Below, in pieces: positions 1 to 6,434 of a stretch of 6,534 bases of DNA; position 1 is the stretch's first letter; each line of letters starts with the position of its first letter. The stretch comes from Bacteroidota bacterium (GTDB taxonomy: Bacteria > Bacteroidota > Rhodothermia > Balneolales > Balneolaceae), in NCBI GenBank assembly GCA_024635465.1, contig JAGXIS010000107.1:1-6534 (forward strand), written 5' to 3'. A program made the translations under genes and the position numbers. The notes under the pieces were generated by a model. The model saw nothing but the letters and a program-made list of their open reading frames with translations, was not told where the DNA came from and did no database searches.

Positions 1-1
1 A

Positions 2-1279
2 GTTAAAATACAAGGTGCTGTCTACAGAGAAGGAGATTTTGAACTCACAGAGAATATGACTTTGACAGACCTTCTGGAGAAAGCTGAAGGTGTCAAGGAA
101 GATGCTTACCTCGAACGGGCTATTATCATTCGAAACATGGATAATCTAATGCTGGAAAGCATCGCATTCTCCGTCAGAGACATTATTAACGGAGATGCTG
201 AAGATATTTATTTGAAGAGAGATGATCTGGTTCGAATCAGCTCTATTTTTGATATGCAGGAAACACTTTCTATTACAGTAAGTGGCTCCGTCAATAAACC
301 GGAGCGCATGGAGTATCTGAAAGGCATGACACTTGAAGACGCGATATACCTTGCAGATGGACTCAGAAATAGAGCGGCTGCCTATCGTGTAGAAGTGGCA
401 CGAAGAGTGGTTGAAGTGGAAACTCAAGTCAAAGTAAATCAGATAGCAGAAGTATTTCAATTTGATATTGGACCTGATTTCCGATTTGTTGATCGGGCTA
501 ACGAATTTGTTTTGCAACCGTTCGACAGAGTGTTTATTCGTACAAAACCAAATTACCAGACTCAACTTACTGTCACGATTGAAGGTGAAGTACAATTCCC
601 GGGTGAATATGTGCTTGAAACCAGAGATGCAAGATTGTCGGATATCATCCGGCAAGCCGGTGGACTTTCACAATATGCATTTCCGGCAGGTGCATCCATG
701 CGACGAATTTTGGAAATTGTACCAGGTGAAAGAGAGGGTGAAGAGGGTGAAAATGAGGTAACAAGAGCAGGGAATCTTGAAGCACTTAATCTTGAAAATG
801 TAAATTTGGATGGTTTTGAAGAGGTAAACGATACGCTATATACTCCGGTTGGAATACGATTAGGCGAAGCGCTTAATAGACCGGGTTCAATCAGTGACCT
901 TCGTGTTGAAGAAGGAGATGTGATACACATTCCAAGGCAACTTCAGACGGTTAGAGTAGAAGGTGGCGTGTTGGCACCGGTAACCATGAGGTTTGTACCC
1001 GGGCAGGGATTACAAGATTATGTTGATGCCGCAGGTGGAACTACGGATCGCGGTCAGCGGCATCGTGCTTACATCGTTTACGCGAATGGTGAAGTAGATC
1101 GAACCAAACGTTTTTTAAGAATACGAAGTAACCCTGATGTTGAACCGGGTGCAACGATTATCATTCCTGAAAAACCGGAATCTCGAGAGCTCTCACCTCA
1201 GGAGAGGATCAGTCTTGCCTCAAGTATCGCATCTACGGCACTGTTATTTATAACACTTATTGATAGATTACAGCGGTAA
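2..1279 (+). CDS. SLBB-domain polysaccharide export protein (Wza-like), 5'-truncated
   Basis: This is the C-terminal 425 residues of an outer-membrane or periplasmic polysaccharide export protein. The frame is open to the left edge, and the first ATG (base 56) falls inside a conserved domain, so the true start lies outside the window. Numbering from base 2, four SLBB-like units are visible. Each begins with a beta-strand motif of the type 'V-x-G-x-V': about residues 1-45 (IQGAVYREGDF), 89-135 (VSGSVNKPE), 189-240 (IEGEVQFPGEY) and 315-388 (VEGGVLAPV). Units one to three carry the family pattern 'L-x-D-x-I/L-x-x-A-x-G-L'. An acidic insert (about 245-275) interrupts unit three. Residues about 403-420 form a hydrophobic helix followed by a short basic tail, comparable to the C-terminal membrane helix of Wza. 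In the family, such proteins form the channel that exports capsule or exopolysaccharide. The next gene, gmd, supports this role. The polysaccharide biosynthesis (PES) domain and signal peptide would lie upstream and are not seen. It could instead belong to a related SLBB export family other than Wza. Confidence 0.87.
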   Translation, partial: VKIQGAVYREGDFELTENMTLTDLLEKAEGVKEDAYLERAIIIRNMDNLMLESIAFSVRDIINGDAEDIYLKRDDLVRISSIFDMQETLSITVSGSVNKPERMEYLKGMTLEDAIYLADGLRNRAAAYRVEVARRVVEVETQVKVNQIAEVFQFDIGPDFRFVDRANEFVLQPFDRVFIRTKPNYQTQLTVTIEGEVQFPGEYVLETRDARLSDIIRQAGGLSQYAFPAGASMRRILEIVPGEREGEEGENEVTRAGNLEALNLENVNLDGFEEVNDTLYTPVGIRLGEALNRPGSISDLRVEEGDVIHIPRQLQTVRVEGGVLAPVTMRFVPGQGLQDYVDAAGGTTDRGQRHRAYIVYANGEVDRTKRFLRIRSNPDVEPGATIIIPEKPESRELSPQERISLASSIASTALLFITLIDRLQR

Positions 1280-1343
1280 GCAGATTTAAAGAAATATTAG
1301 ATTGTAGTTCAATGCAGTGTCATTTTTAAAGTTTTAACTTTAT

Positions 1344-2486
1344 ATGTCTAATTCAAAAACAGCTCTGATTACAGGAATCACCGGTCAGGATGGTTCCTAT
1401 CTGGCTGAACTTCTTCTTGAGAAGGGTTACACGGTTCACGGGATCAAACGCAGGGCCAGTCTCTTTAACACCGATCGAATTGATCACCTTTATGAAGATC
1501 CGCATGTGGATTCACCCTCAATGATTCTACACTATGGGGATATGACTGATTCGATGAATATCACTCGTATCATTCAAGAGACTCAACCGGACGAGATTTA
1601 CAACCTGGCCGCCATGAGTCACGTCAAAGTCAGTTTTGAGACCCCGGAATATACAGCAAATGCGGATGGACTGGGCACTCTTCGAATCCTGGAAGCAGTG
1701 AGATTGCTGGGAATGGAGAAGAAGACTAAAATCTATCAGGCATCCACTTCTGAATTATATGGATTGGTTCAGGAAGTTCCTCAAAATGAGAATACACCTT
1801 TCTATCCAAGATCTCCCTACGGCGTTGCTAAAATGTATGCTTACTGGATTACAGTGAATTATCGAGAAGCCTACGATATATTTGCTTGCAATGGTATTCT
1901 TTTTAATCATGAGTCACCAAGACGAGGTGAAACTTTTGTAACTCGAAAAATTACACGTGCTGCATCCCGAATTGCACTGAATCTGCTTGATTGTCTCTTT
2001 ATTGGGAATATGGATGCCGAGCGTGATTGGGGACATGCAAAAGATTATGTAGAAGCAATGTGGCTGGTTCTTCAACATGATAAACCGGAAGATTTTGTCA
2101 TAGCCACAGGCGTCAAAACGAAAGTTCGTGACTTCATTAGGCTCTCATTCAAAGAGTTGGGTATTACACTTCGATTTGAAGGTAAAGGCAAGGAAGAAGT
2201 AGGTATCATTGAGTCATTTGATGATCAATTGATGCGTACACTTGGACTTTCACCGTCCAAAAAAGTAGGGGATGTAATTGTGAAAGTAGACCCTCGTTAT
2301 TTTAGACCGACAGAAGTGGAACTTTTAGTGGGGGATGCTACAAAGGCTAAAGAAGTGTTGGGATGGGAGCCCAAACATACAGTAAACAGTCTTATAAAGG
2401 ATATGGTCCAATCTGATTTGGATCACTTTAAAATAGAGAAGATGATGGCTAAGAATGGCTATTCAATTCGAAAAGAGAGTGATTGA
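1344..2486 (+). CDS. gmd: GDP-mannose 4,6-dehydratase
   Basis: This cytoplasmic enzyme of the extended SDR superfamily converts GDP-D-mannose to GDP-4-keto-6-deoxy-D-mannose. That product is the branch point to GDP-L-fucose, GDP-D-rhamnose, GDP-perosamine and colitose. The protein has 380 residues, normal for the family (about 340-380). The N-terminal Rossmann motif TGITGQDG is at residues 10-17, followed by the typical GIKRRAS (33-39) that binds the NADP phosphate. The catalytic STSELYG is at 134-140, with the conserved Thr135 and Glu137, and YGVAK at 159-163 supplies the Tyr159/Lys163 pair. The substrate-binding block [16 protein letters not shown] and the stretch around [14 protein letters not shown] are intact, and no key residue is missing. 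The start is ATG with no Shine-Dalgarno; the leader is very AT-rich. It lies 64 bases after the SLBB export gene on the same strand with no convincing terminator between, so the two are probably co-transcribed as the tail of a polysaccharide operon. The partner reductase/epimerase or aminotransferase that would define the final sugar is not in the window. Confidence 0.97.
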   Translation: MSNSKTALITGITGQDGSYLAELLLEKGYTVHGIKRRASLFNTDRIDHLYEDPHVDSPSMILHYGDMTDSMNITRIIQETQPDEIYNLAAMSHVKVSFETPEYTANADGLGTLRILEAVRLLGMEKKTKIYQASTSELYGLVQEVPQNENTPFYPRSPYGVAKMYAYWITVNYREAYDIFACNGILFNHESPRRGETFVTRKITRAASRIALNLLDCLFIGNMDAERDWGHAKDYVEAMWLVLQHDKPEDFVIATGVKTKVRDFIRLSFKELGITLRFEGKGKEEVGIIESFDDQLMRTLGLSPSKKVGDVIVKVDPRYFRPTEVELLVGDATKAKEVLGWEPKHTVNSLIKDMVQSDLDHFKIEKMMAKNGYSIRKESD

Positions 2487-3224
2487 TCAGAGCATGTAAG
2501 ACCCGCCATTTATATGGAATGTGGACCCACTCATATGCTTAACCTCGCCCCTTGCAAGCCAAGTCACTAAATTGGCTACCTCTTTTGGAGAAGTTATCTC
2601 ATCAAAAGCTGAGTTTTTGGTTAGTCCTTTTTCACCAAACTGATTAATGGCATCTTCTGCCATTTCTGTTTTTATAAAACCCGGTGCAATGGTATAGGCC
2701 ACAATTCCCTTACGACTAAAGTCGCGAGCAATGCTTTTTGTGAATGCGGCCATTCCACCTTTGGATGCAGCATATGCAGCATATTGCTGAAAATCACCCC
2801 GATAGGCCGCACGTGAAGCAATATTGATGATGATTCCTTCTTTATTATTTTGAATACAACCATTGATATACCATTTACTCAAGAGAGAGGATGAGGTTAG
2901 ATTAACCTGCATCGTTCGATTCCAGACGGATAGCCACTCATCATCACTAAGGTTCATATCTCCACCCAAAAAAATTCCGGCATTATTAACGATTACATTC
3001 GGTGGCTCCTCAAGTAAGTACGATTTGAGTGCTTTAGGAATGGATTCTAAATCAGATAGATCAGCTTCAACAATTGAAAAATGCTTATGATTGAGAAGTT
3101 TATCCGGCACCACAGACCGGTTTTTTGTCCCTATCACCGAGAATCCTTTTTGTAAGAGCTGACTACAGATCTCCGCCCCAATTCCGCGTGATGATCCCGT
3201 CACTAAAGCTTTTCTTATGGCCAT
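2487..3224 (-). CDS. SDR-family NAD(P)-dependent oxidoreductase (FabG-like)
   Basis: This is a 245-residue classical short-chain dehydrogenase/reductase, the usual family length. The cofactor motif TGSSRGIG is at residues 9-16 and the structural NNAG at 80-83. The active-site set is Asn108 (in QVNLT), Ser137 (in NIASR), Tyr151 and Lys155 (in YAASK), all present. The PG motif after the sixth strand (181-182) and the C-terminal INGG (238-241) are also typical. The fold and chemistry, NAD(P)H-dependent reduction of a ketone or the reverse, are therefore secure, but the substrate is not. FabG-like 3-oxoacyl reductase, sugar or steroid-like dehydrogenase are all possible, and nothing here decides between them. 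The start codon follows the stop codon of the upstream metalloprotease directly (TAA then ATG) and no Shine-Dalgarno is seen, which suggests translational coupling. Its own stop abuts the gmd stop from the other strand. It does not belong to the gmd operon, because it is on the opposite strand. Confidence 0.93.
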   Translation of the reverse strand: MAIRKALVTGSSRGIGAEICSQLLQKGFSVIGTKNRSVVPDKLLNHKHFSIVEADLSDLESIPKALKSYLLEEPPNVIVNNAGIFLGGDMNLSDDEWLSVWNRTMQVNLTSSSLLSKWYINGCIQNNKEGIIINIASRAAYRGDFQQYAAYAASKGGMAAFTKSIARDFSRKGIVAYTIAPGFIKTEMAEDAINQFGEKGLTKNSAFDEITSPKEVANLVTWLARGEVKHMSGSTFHINGGSYML

Positions 3225-5633
3225 TTATGCAGGGTCCAGTATCTGTTCAATTCTAGACAGAATATCTCTTAGATGTATAATTGTCAATCGATCACTGCTT
3301 CGATTAATAGCACCACCCACTTGTTGGTTTAGACTTTGCAACTCATCTCTTAGCAGAGTCTTGATATCACTGCCATGAATACTGTCATTGCTACTATTCA
3401 TTAGATCATTTATATGATTAACATATGTTCGCTGCAAGTTTCTTCGATAAACGTCTATTGAAGCACCGCTGGAGAGCTCACTCCAAATTCCATTTCTTAA
3501 ATCTAATAATAATTCACTCACTGTATAGGCGTCATTGCCACGGAAAGCCTCATCTTCAATCATACGGAGAAAGCGTGAGCTGTTCATGACTGTCTGAAGC
3601 TGTCGACCCTGCAGTGCCTGAATTCGTTCAACAGCTCCTGAATGTTCAATATTGCGTAAGATATTTGCATCCAACAACCATTCCGGAGTTGTAAAGGCGT
3701 AGTCGTTCATGAAATTGACAGCTTCTATCTGATAATCACGATCTACCGGCCTGTAAACGTCTCCTTCTTGATCTGATGCAATTCTCTCATAATAGACACC
3801 TCCAATGTTGGTGATTACATGATTCACATATCGGTTCCACTGCCCGATCAACTCGCCATATATCTCCTCCAAGTCGTCATATCCGCGCCCTGATCTGGAG
3901 GTCCATTCAACCAAATTTGGAGTGACACGTTGAAGGTTCATCATACCATAGGTGGATGCCTGTACCGGATCATCAGAAAGTGCTTCTGTCTGGGCTGACG
4001 GATCATATCCTGTCGACTGCCCAAAACGATACATTGGGTCATCAGCTTTATCCAAAATCCATTGATTAAGGGTTGAGATTTCGTCTTCAGGCGTTTCAGC
4101 ATCCGGAATTACCCGATAGCCCCAATTAATTGAGTAGCGGTCGTAGGGGCCAATTTTTCGTATAAATCTCTCTACACCATCACCGGGTTGTGCGATATAA
4201 TTTTGTCTCGCATAATCCATGACGGAAGCAGAAACACCGTATTCAGCTGTAAATGTAGGTGAACGGAGAGAATCGACCGGATAGCTGGAATTGGCTTTCA
4301 TATTGTGAGGCAGACCCAAGGCATGACCTATTTCATGAGCAATCACCTGTCTGATGGCTTCTTGCAGATAATCATCATCCACTTGTATGCTACGAGCTTT
4401 AGGGTTGGCCGCACTGGTTTCAAGCATTAATCGATTTCGATAGGAACGAATGTGATTGTGATACCAGATAATATCACTTGCAATAATTTCACCTGTTCGG
4501 GGATCCGTGGTACTTGGTCCTACCGCATTACGGGTTGTGTTGGCAATCCACCGTACCATATTGTAACGAATATCTTCAGGTTCAAAGTCGGGATCTTCTT
4601 CTTGGGTAGGGGGTAACTTGGCTTGAATCGCATTTTTAAAACCTGCGACTTCAAAAGTTTCATTCCAATCTTCCACACCCTTGATTACACTCTGCCGATA
4701 CTCGTCAGGAGTACCCGGGTCTACATAGTAAATGATTGGCTTGATGGGTTCCACTAATTCACCTCGTTTATAAGCTTCTATGTCAGATGGCTCAAGTCGC
4801 CATCTTCGAATTAACGATCGAGTGGCAGCTTTCTGCTCATCAGATCCGAAATCCAACTGATTGATTGTAAACCATCCAACCCGATAATCATAATGCCGAG
4901 GTCTCATCGGTTCTTTGGGTAACAGAATCATTGATTGATTCATAAGAAGTGATAGGGTATTGGTGTTCTGAGCAGAAGGTGGACTCATGACTTCGTAAGT
5001 CATGACATGCCTTGCTTCAACATTTTGGGGGAATGTTCGAACAGTATCAATATAACTTCTGGAGGCGTCAAAACGTCGGAATTGATACATATTTCTTAAA
5101 TAAGTCGGTAAACCGGAAATAGCTTGTACATCACTCTCAAAAAAACTGTTCACTTCAATAACAGTTGATGCACTGTCTGGACCGATAGCTTTCACATCAA
5201 ATGAAGCAATAATGGGTTCATAGTTGTTCAACGAAACAGATCTTGCAATTGGAAGAGAATCGGGGGCTACACTTGAGTAAGATCTTTGACGGATGTTAAT
5301 TTTATCTCGCACTTTTTCAAATGTGATCACTTGCTCCGCGGTTTTAGACCCACTACTTACAAACCCGAAAAAATTACTGGGTACAGCTGCTACCCGACTC
5401 ACCATCAGGAAATCTCTGTTAAGCAAAGAGTCAGGAATTTCGTAATACACTTTGTCATCAACAAAGTGAATATCCAACACTCCTTCAGAAGAGTGCGCTT
5501 CATCGGTTATGATTGAGTCATATCCATCGGGTGATTGATTGTTCCCTTGAGATGGGGGAGTAGTAGTTTGTTGTGTAGAAGCACATGAAAGTGTAAAAAG
5601 GAGTGCAAAAGTAGTTAAAATCCGTGAGCGCAT
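3225..5633 (-). CDS. Zinc-dependent metalloprotease lipoprotein (DUF5118-DUF5117-Met-zincin)
   Basis: This is an 802-residue exported metalloprotease. The N-terminus has two Arg followed by a hydrophobic stretch (5-16) and Cys17 in TLSCAS, giving a short lipoprotein signal. The lipobox is imperfect, with Thr instead of Leu at -3. A Thr/Pro/Gln/Asn-rich linker (about 18-36) follows. Residues about 38-90 fit the small DUF5118 domain and about 95-290 fit DUF5117. The catalytic part, of the DUF4953/Met-zincin type, contains HEIGHALGLPH at 433-443: zinc ligands His433, His437 and His443, general base Glu434. The Met-turn follows as SVMDY at 470-474 (Met472), the metzincin arrangement. All catalytic residues are intact and the length is normal for this family, which is frequent in Bacteroidota and relatives. 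The probable location is the outer membrane or periplasm. The physiological substrate is unknown. It is the first gene of a two-gene unit with the SDR reductase. The ATG at 5631-5633 has no Shine-Dalgarno but is placed exactly in front of the signal sequence. Confidence 0.93.
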   Translation of the reverse strand: MRSRILTTFALLFTLSCASTQQTTTPPSQGNNQSPDGYDSIITDEAHSSEGVLDIHFVDDKVYYEIPDSLLNRDFLMVSRVAAVPSNFFGFVSSGSKTAEQVITFEKVRDKINIRQRSYSSVAPDSLPIARSVSLNNYEPIIASFDVKAIGPDSASTVIEVNSFFESDVQAISGLPTYLRNMYQFRRFDASRSYIDTVRTFPQNVEARHVMTYEVMSPPSAQNTNTLSLLMNQSMILLPKEPMRPRHYDYRVGWFTINQLDFGSDEQKAATRSLIRRWRLEPSDIEAYKRGELVEPIKPIIYYVDPGTPDEYRQSVIKGVEDWNETFEVAGFKNAIQAKLPPTQEEDPDFEPEDIRYNMVRWIANTTRNAVGPSTTDPRTGEIIASDIIWYHNHIRSYRNRLMLETSAANPKARSIQVDDDYLQEAIRQVIAHEIGHALGLPHNMKANSSYPVDSLRSPTFTAEYGVSASVMDYARQNYIAQPGDGVERFIRKIGPYDRYSINWGYRVIPDAETPEDEISTLNQWILDKADDPMYRFGQSTGYDPSAQTEALSDDPVQASTYGMMNLQRVTPNLVEWTSRSGRGYDDLEEIYGELIGQWNRYVNHVITNIGGVYYERIASDQEGDVYRPVDRDYQIEAVNFMNDYAFTTPEWLLDANILRNIEHSGAVERIQALQGRQLQTVMNSSRFLRMIEDEAFRGNDAYTVSELLLDLRNGIWSELSSGASIDVYRRNLQRTYVNHINDLMNSSNDSIHGSDIKTLLRDELQSLNQQVGGAINRSSDRLTIIHLRDILSRIEQILDPA

Positions 5634-5670
5634 GAAATTGATTTATTTGAGTTGAAACAAGCTTTAATTC

Positions 5671-5699
5671 ATCCTAAATAAAAGAAAAATATGCGTAAA
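5671..5699 (-). promoter_or_regulatory. Possible promoter of the metalloprotease-SDR pair
   Basis: Reading the - strand, TTTACG is separated by 17 bases from TAGGAT. Each hexamer matches four of six bases of the sigma-70 consensus. The predicted start would lie about 30 bases before the metalloprotease ATG, a reasonable leader length. In the same stretch TATTTTTC is one base from the Bacteroidota -7 motif TAnnTTTG, but no matching -33 TTTG is seen. In AT-rich DNA such matches are frequent by chance, so this is only a candidate. Confidence 0.22.
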
Positions 5700-5731
5700 A
5701 TGTTTGATTATTGAGAGAGATTTTACTCACT

Positions 5732-5784
5732 TTGATGTGGCTAAACATCAACCAAATAAGTTGAATTTTTCGACAAATCAACTT
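5732..5784 (-). terminator. Two small stem-loops after the RraB-like gene, possible terminator
   Basis: There are two perfect 7-bp inverted repeats. The first, TTGATGT at 5732-5738 with ACATCAA at 5745-5751, has a 6-base loop. The second, AAGTTGA at 5758-5764 with TCAACTT at 5778-5784, has a 13-base loop and overlaps the stop codon of the RraB-like gene. Both are AT-rich and neither is followed by a clean U-run on the - strand. A weak intrinsic terminator or mRNA 3'-end structure separating the small gene from the metalloprotease is possible but not proven. Confidence 0.3.
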
Positions 5785-6119
5785 CTCAACCACCCATCAA
5801 GTTGGGAACCATGTAGCTCAGCTATAATCTGCATATCTACAACAAGACGTTCAAATCTTTCAGGGTCAGGATCAATTTTGGACAGCGCCAGACATAAAAA
5901 TCCACCTCCATCATCACTAGGTTCACAGATGGGTATGGTATAACCATTTTGAACCAAATGCGTGGCGAGTTTGTACAGATTCTCTTCATTTTCAGAAAAA
6001 AACCAAAACTCTACAAAAGCGATCTCTGAACATAGGTAATTAAGCTCCCTGTTGGTATATCTGTGTTTTTTCTTGTTTATAAAATGAGTTCTCTTGAGAA
6101 AAGATAAAATTCTGTTCAT
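5778..6119 (-). CDS. Small RraB-like (ribonuclease E inhibitor RraB domain) protein
   Basis: This is a 113-residue cytoplasmic protein with a basic N-terminus (residues 1-22) and no convincing signal peptide. Residues about 35-113 follow the pattern of the RraB domain. An aromatic strand VEFWFFSENEENL is followed by an amphipathic helix ending in QNGY, a strand with GGGFLCLALSKIDPDPE, and a last helix closing with IAELHGSQLDGW. The terminal 'LA-E-x(n)-DGW' signature is the clearest link to the RraB family. In E. coli, RraB binds RNase E and changes which RNAs it cuts. Whether this distant relative does so is unknown, and the assignment rests on pattern memory, not on a search. The chosen ATG has GGAGAG six bases upstream. 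The frame stays open upstream to a TTG at 6198-6200, but that start has no ribosome site and adds 27 residues unlike the family. The gene lies 144 bases upstream of the metalloprotease on the same strand and may be transcribed separately. Confidence 0.62.
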   Translation of the reverse strand: MNRILSFLKRTHFINKKKHRYTNRELNYLCSEIAFVEFWFFSENEENLYKLATHLVQNGYTIPICEPSDDGGGFLCLALSKIDPDPERFERLVVDMQIIAELHGSQLDGWLRS

Positions 6120-6125
6120 AAAATT

Positions 6126-6131
6126 CTCTCC
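6126..6131 (-). promoter_or_regulatory. Shine-Dalgarno site deciding the RraB-like start
   Basis: On the - strand GGAGAG is followed by six bases (AATTTT) and then the ATG at 6117-6119. It is the only clear ribosome binding site in the window. It favours this ATG over the in-frame upstream codons: TTG at 6200, ATG at 6149 and ATG at 6143. Confidence 0.6.
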
Positions 6132-6202
6132 AAATATGTTCATTTTCATTTGTTTGTAAGAACTCAGAAGTGAGGAATCCTTACATTTTTTTTCAAACAA
6201 GA

Positions 6203-6231
6203 ATTATAAATTCAGATTGTTTTTAAGTGAA
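6203..6231 (-). promoter_or_regulatory. Candidate sigma-70-like promoter for the RraB-like gene
   Basis: On the - strand TTCACT (four of six matches to TTGACA) is spaced 17 bases from a perfect TATAAT. Transcription would begin near 6196 and give a leader of about 75 bases before the ATG at 6119. The perfect -10 hexamer and optimal spacing make it the best promoter candidate in the window. The -35 hexamer lies within a GTGAAAA unit that recurs in the heptamer array nearby. Confidence 0.42.
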
Positions 6232-6253
6232 AAGCTGGAGCGGTAGCGACAAT

Positions 6254-6267
6254 CCCGACCCCTCGGG
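6254..6267. repeat. Short GC-rich inverted repeat (hairpin)
   Basis: CCCGA (6254-6258) and TCGGG (6263-6267) form a 5-bp stem around a CCCC loop, extendable by one T-G wobble pair. It stands out as GC-rich in AT-rich surroundings. No U-run follows on either strand, so it is not a standard terminator. It directly adjoins the heptamer array and may be part of a dispersed intergenic repeat element; that is inference. Confidence 0.45.
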
Positions 6268-6309
6268 GTGAAAAGTGAAAAGGCAGAAGTGAGGAGTGAG
6301 GAGTAAAAG
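6268..6309. repeat. Degenerate heptamer array, consensus about GTGARRA
   Basis: Six consecutive 7-base units are in register: GTGAAAA, GTGAAAA, GGCAGAA, GTGAGGA, GTGAGGA, GTAAAAG. Two pairs are identical and the others are diverged. Single copies of the same motif occur at 6170-6176 (GTGAGGA) and 6227-6233 (GTGAAAA), within the leader and the putative -35 region of the RraB-like gene. It is non-coding as far as can be seen. Confidence 0.6.
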
Positions 6310-6343
6310 TTGGATGTAGGGAAAATTTTTCAAACTTTTTTTA

Positions 6344-6434
6344 TAGCTGATAGCTGATAGCTGATAGCTGATAGCTGATAGCTGATAGCTGATAGCTGAT
6401 AGCTGATAGCTGATAGCTGATAGCTGATAGCTGA
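6344..6434. repeat. Perfect tandem heptamer array, 13 copies of TAGCTGA
   Basis: Thirteen uninterrupted, identical copies of a 7-base unit give 91 bases, with one further matching base on each side. Because 7 is not a multiple of 3, the array passes through all frames. The + strand has stops in every frame (TAG, TGA). The - strand has none in any frame and would read as a seven-residue cycle (Ser-Ala-Ile-Ser-Tyr-Gln-Leu). No gene spans it. Perfect identity suggests recent expansion by replication slippage, so copy number may vary between strains. Confidence 0.97.

Noticed and set aside
56..58. ATG at 56 as start of the export protein
   Set aside because: The frame is open to base 2, and residues before this ATG form the first strands of an SLBB unit; the gene begins outside the window.
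146..930. Long antisense and alternate-frame open frames within the export gene (for example 146-655 and 562-930 on the - strand)
   Set aside because: They lie fully inside a gene with clear domains and resemble no family known to me; they are frame shadows.
1327..1342. Inverted repeat TAAAGTT-TT-AACTTTA just before gmd as operator or terminator
   Set aside because: The two-base centre cannot form a hairpin loop without opening the stem, it is wholly AT-rich, and it lies against the start codon; chance is the simplest explanation.
2487..3224. SDR gene as part of the GDP-sugar pathway
   Set aside because: It is a classical short SDR on the opposite strand, coupled to the protease gene, and lacks the extended SDR features of GDP-fucose synthase or RMD.
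5704..5943. Open frame of 79 residues on the + strand opposite the RraB-like gene
   Set aside because: It overlaps the better supported gene, has no ribosome site and no recognisable domain.
6120..6200. Longer form of the RraB-like protein from TTG at 6200 or ATG at 6149 or 6143
   Set aside because: These starts lack a ribosome site, the extension has no family similarity, and the region holds a repeated motif and a likely leader; the ATG at 6119 has GGAGAG at ideal spacing.
6344..6434. CRISPR array
   Set aside because: Units are 7 bases and contiguous with no spacers, and there are no cas genes.
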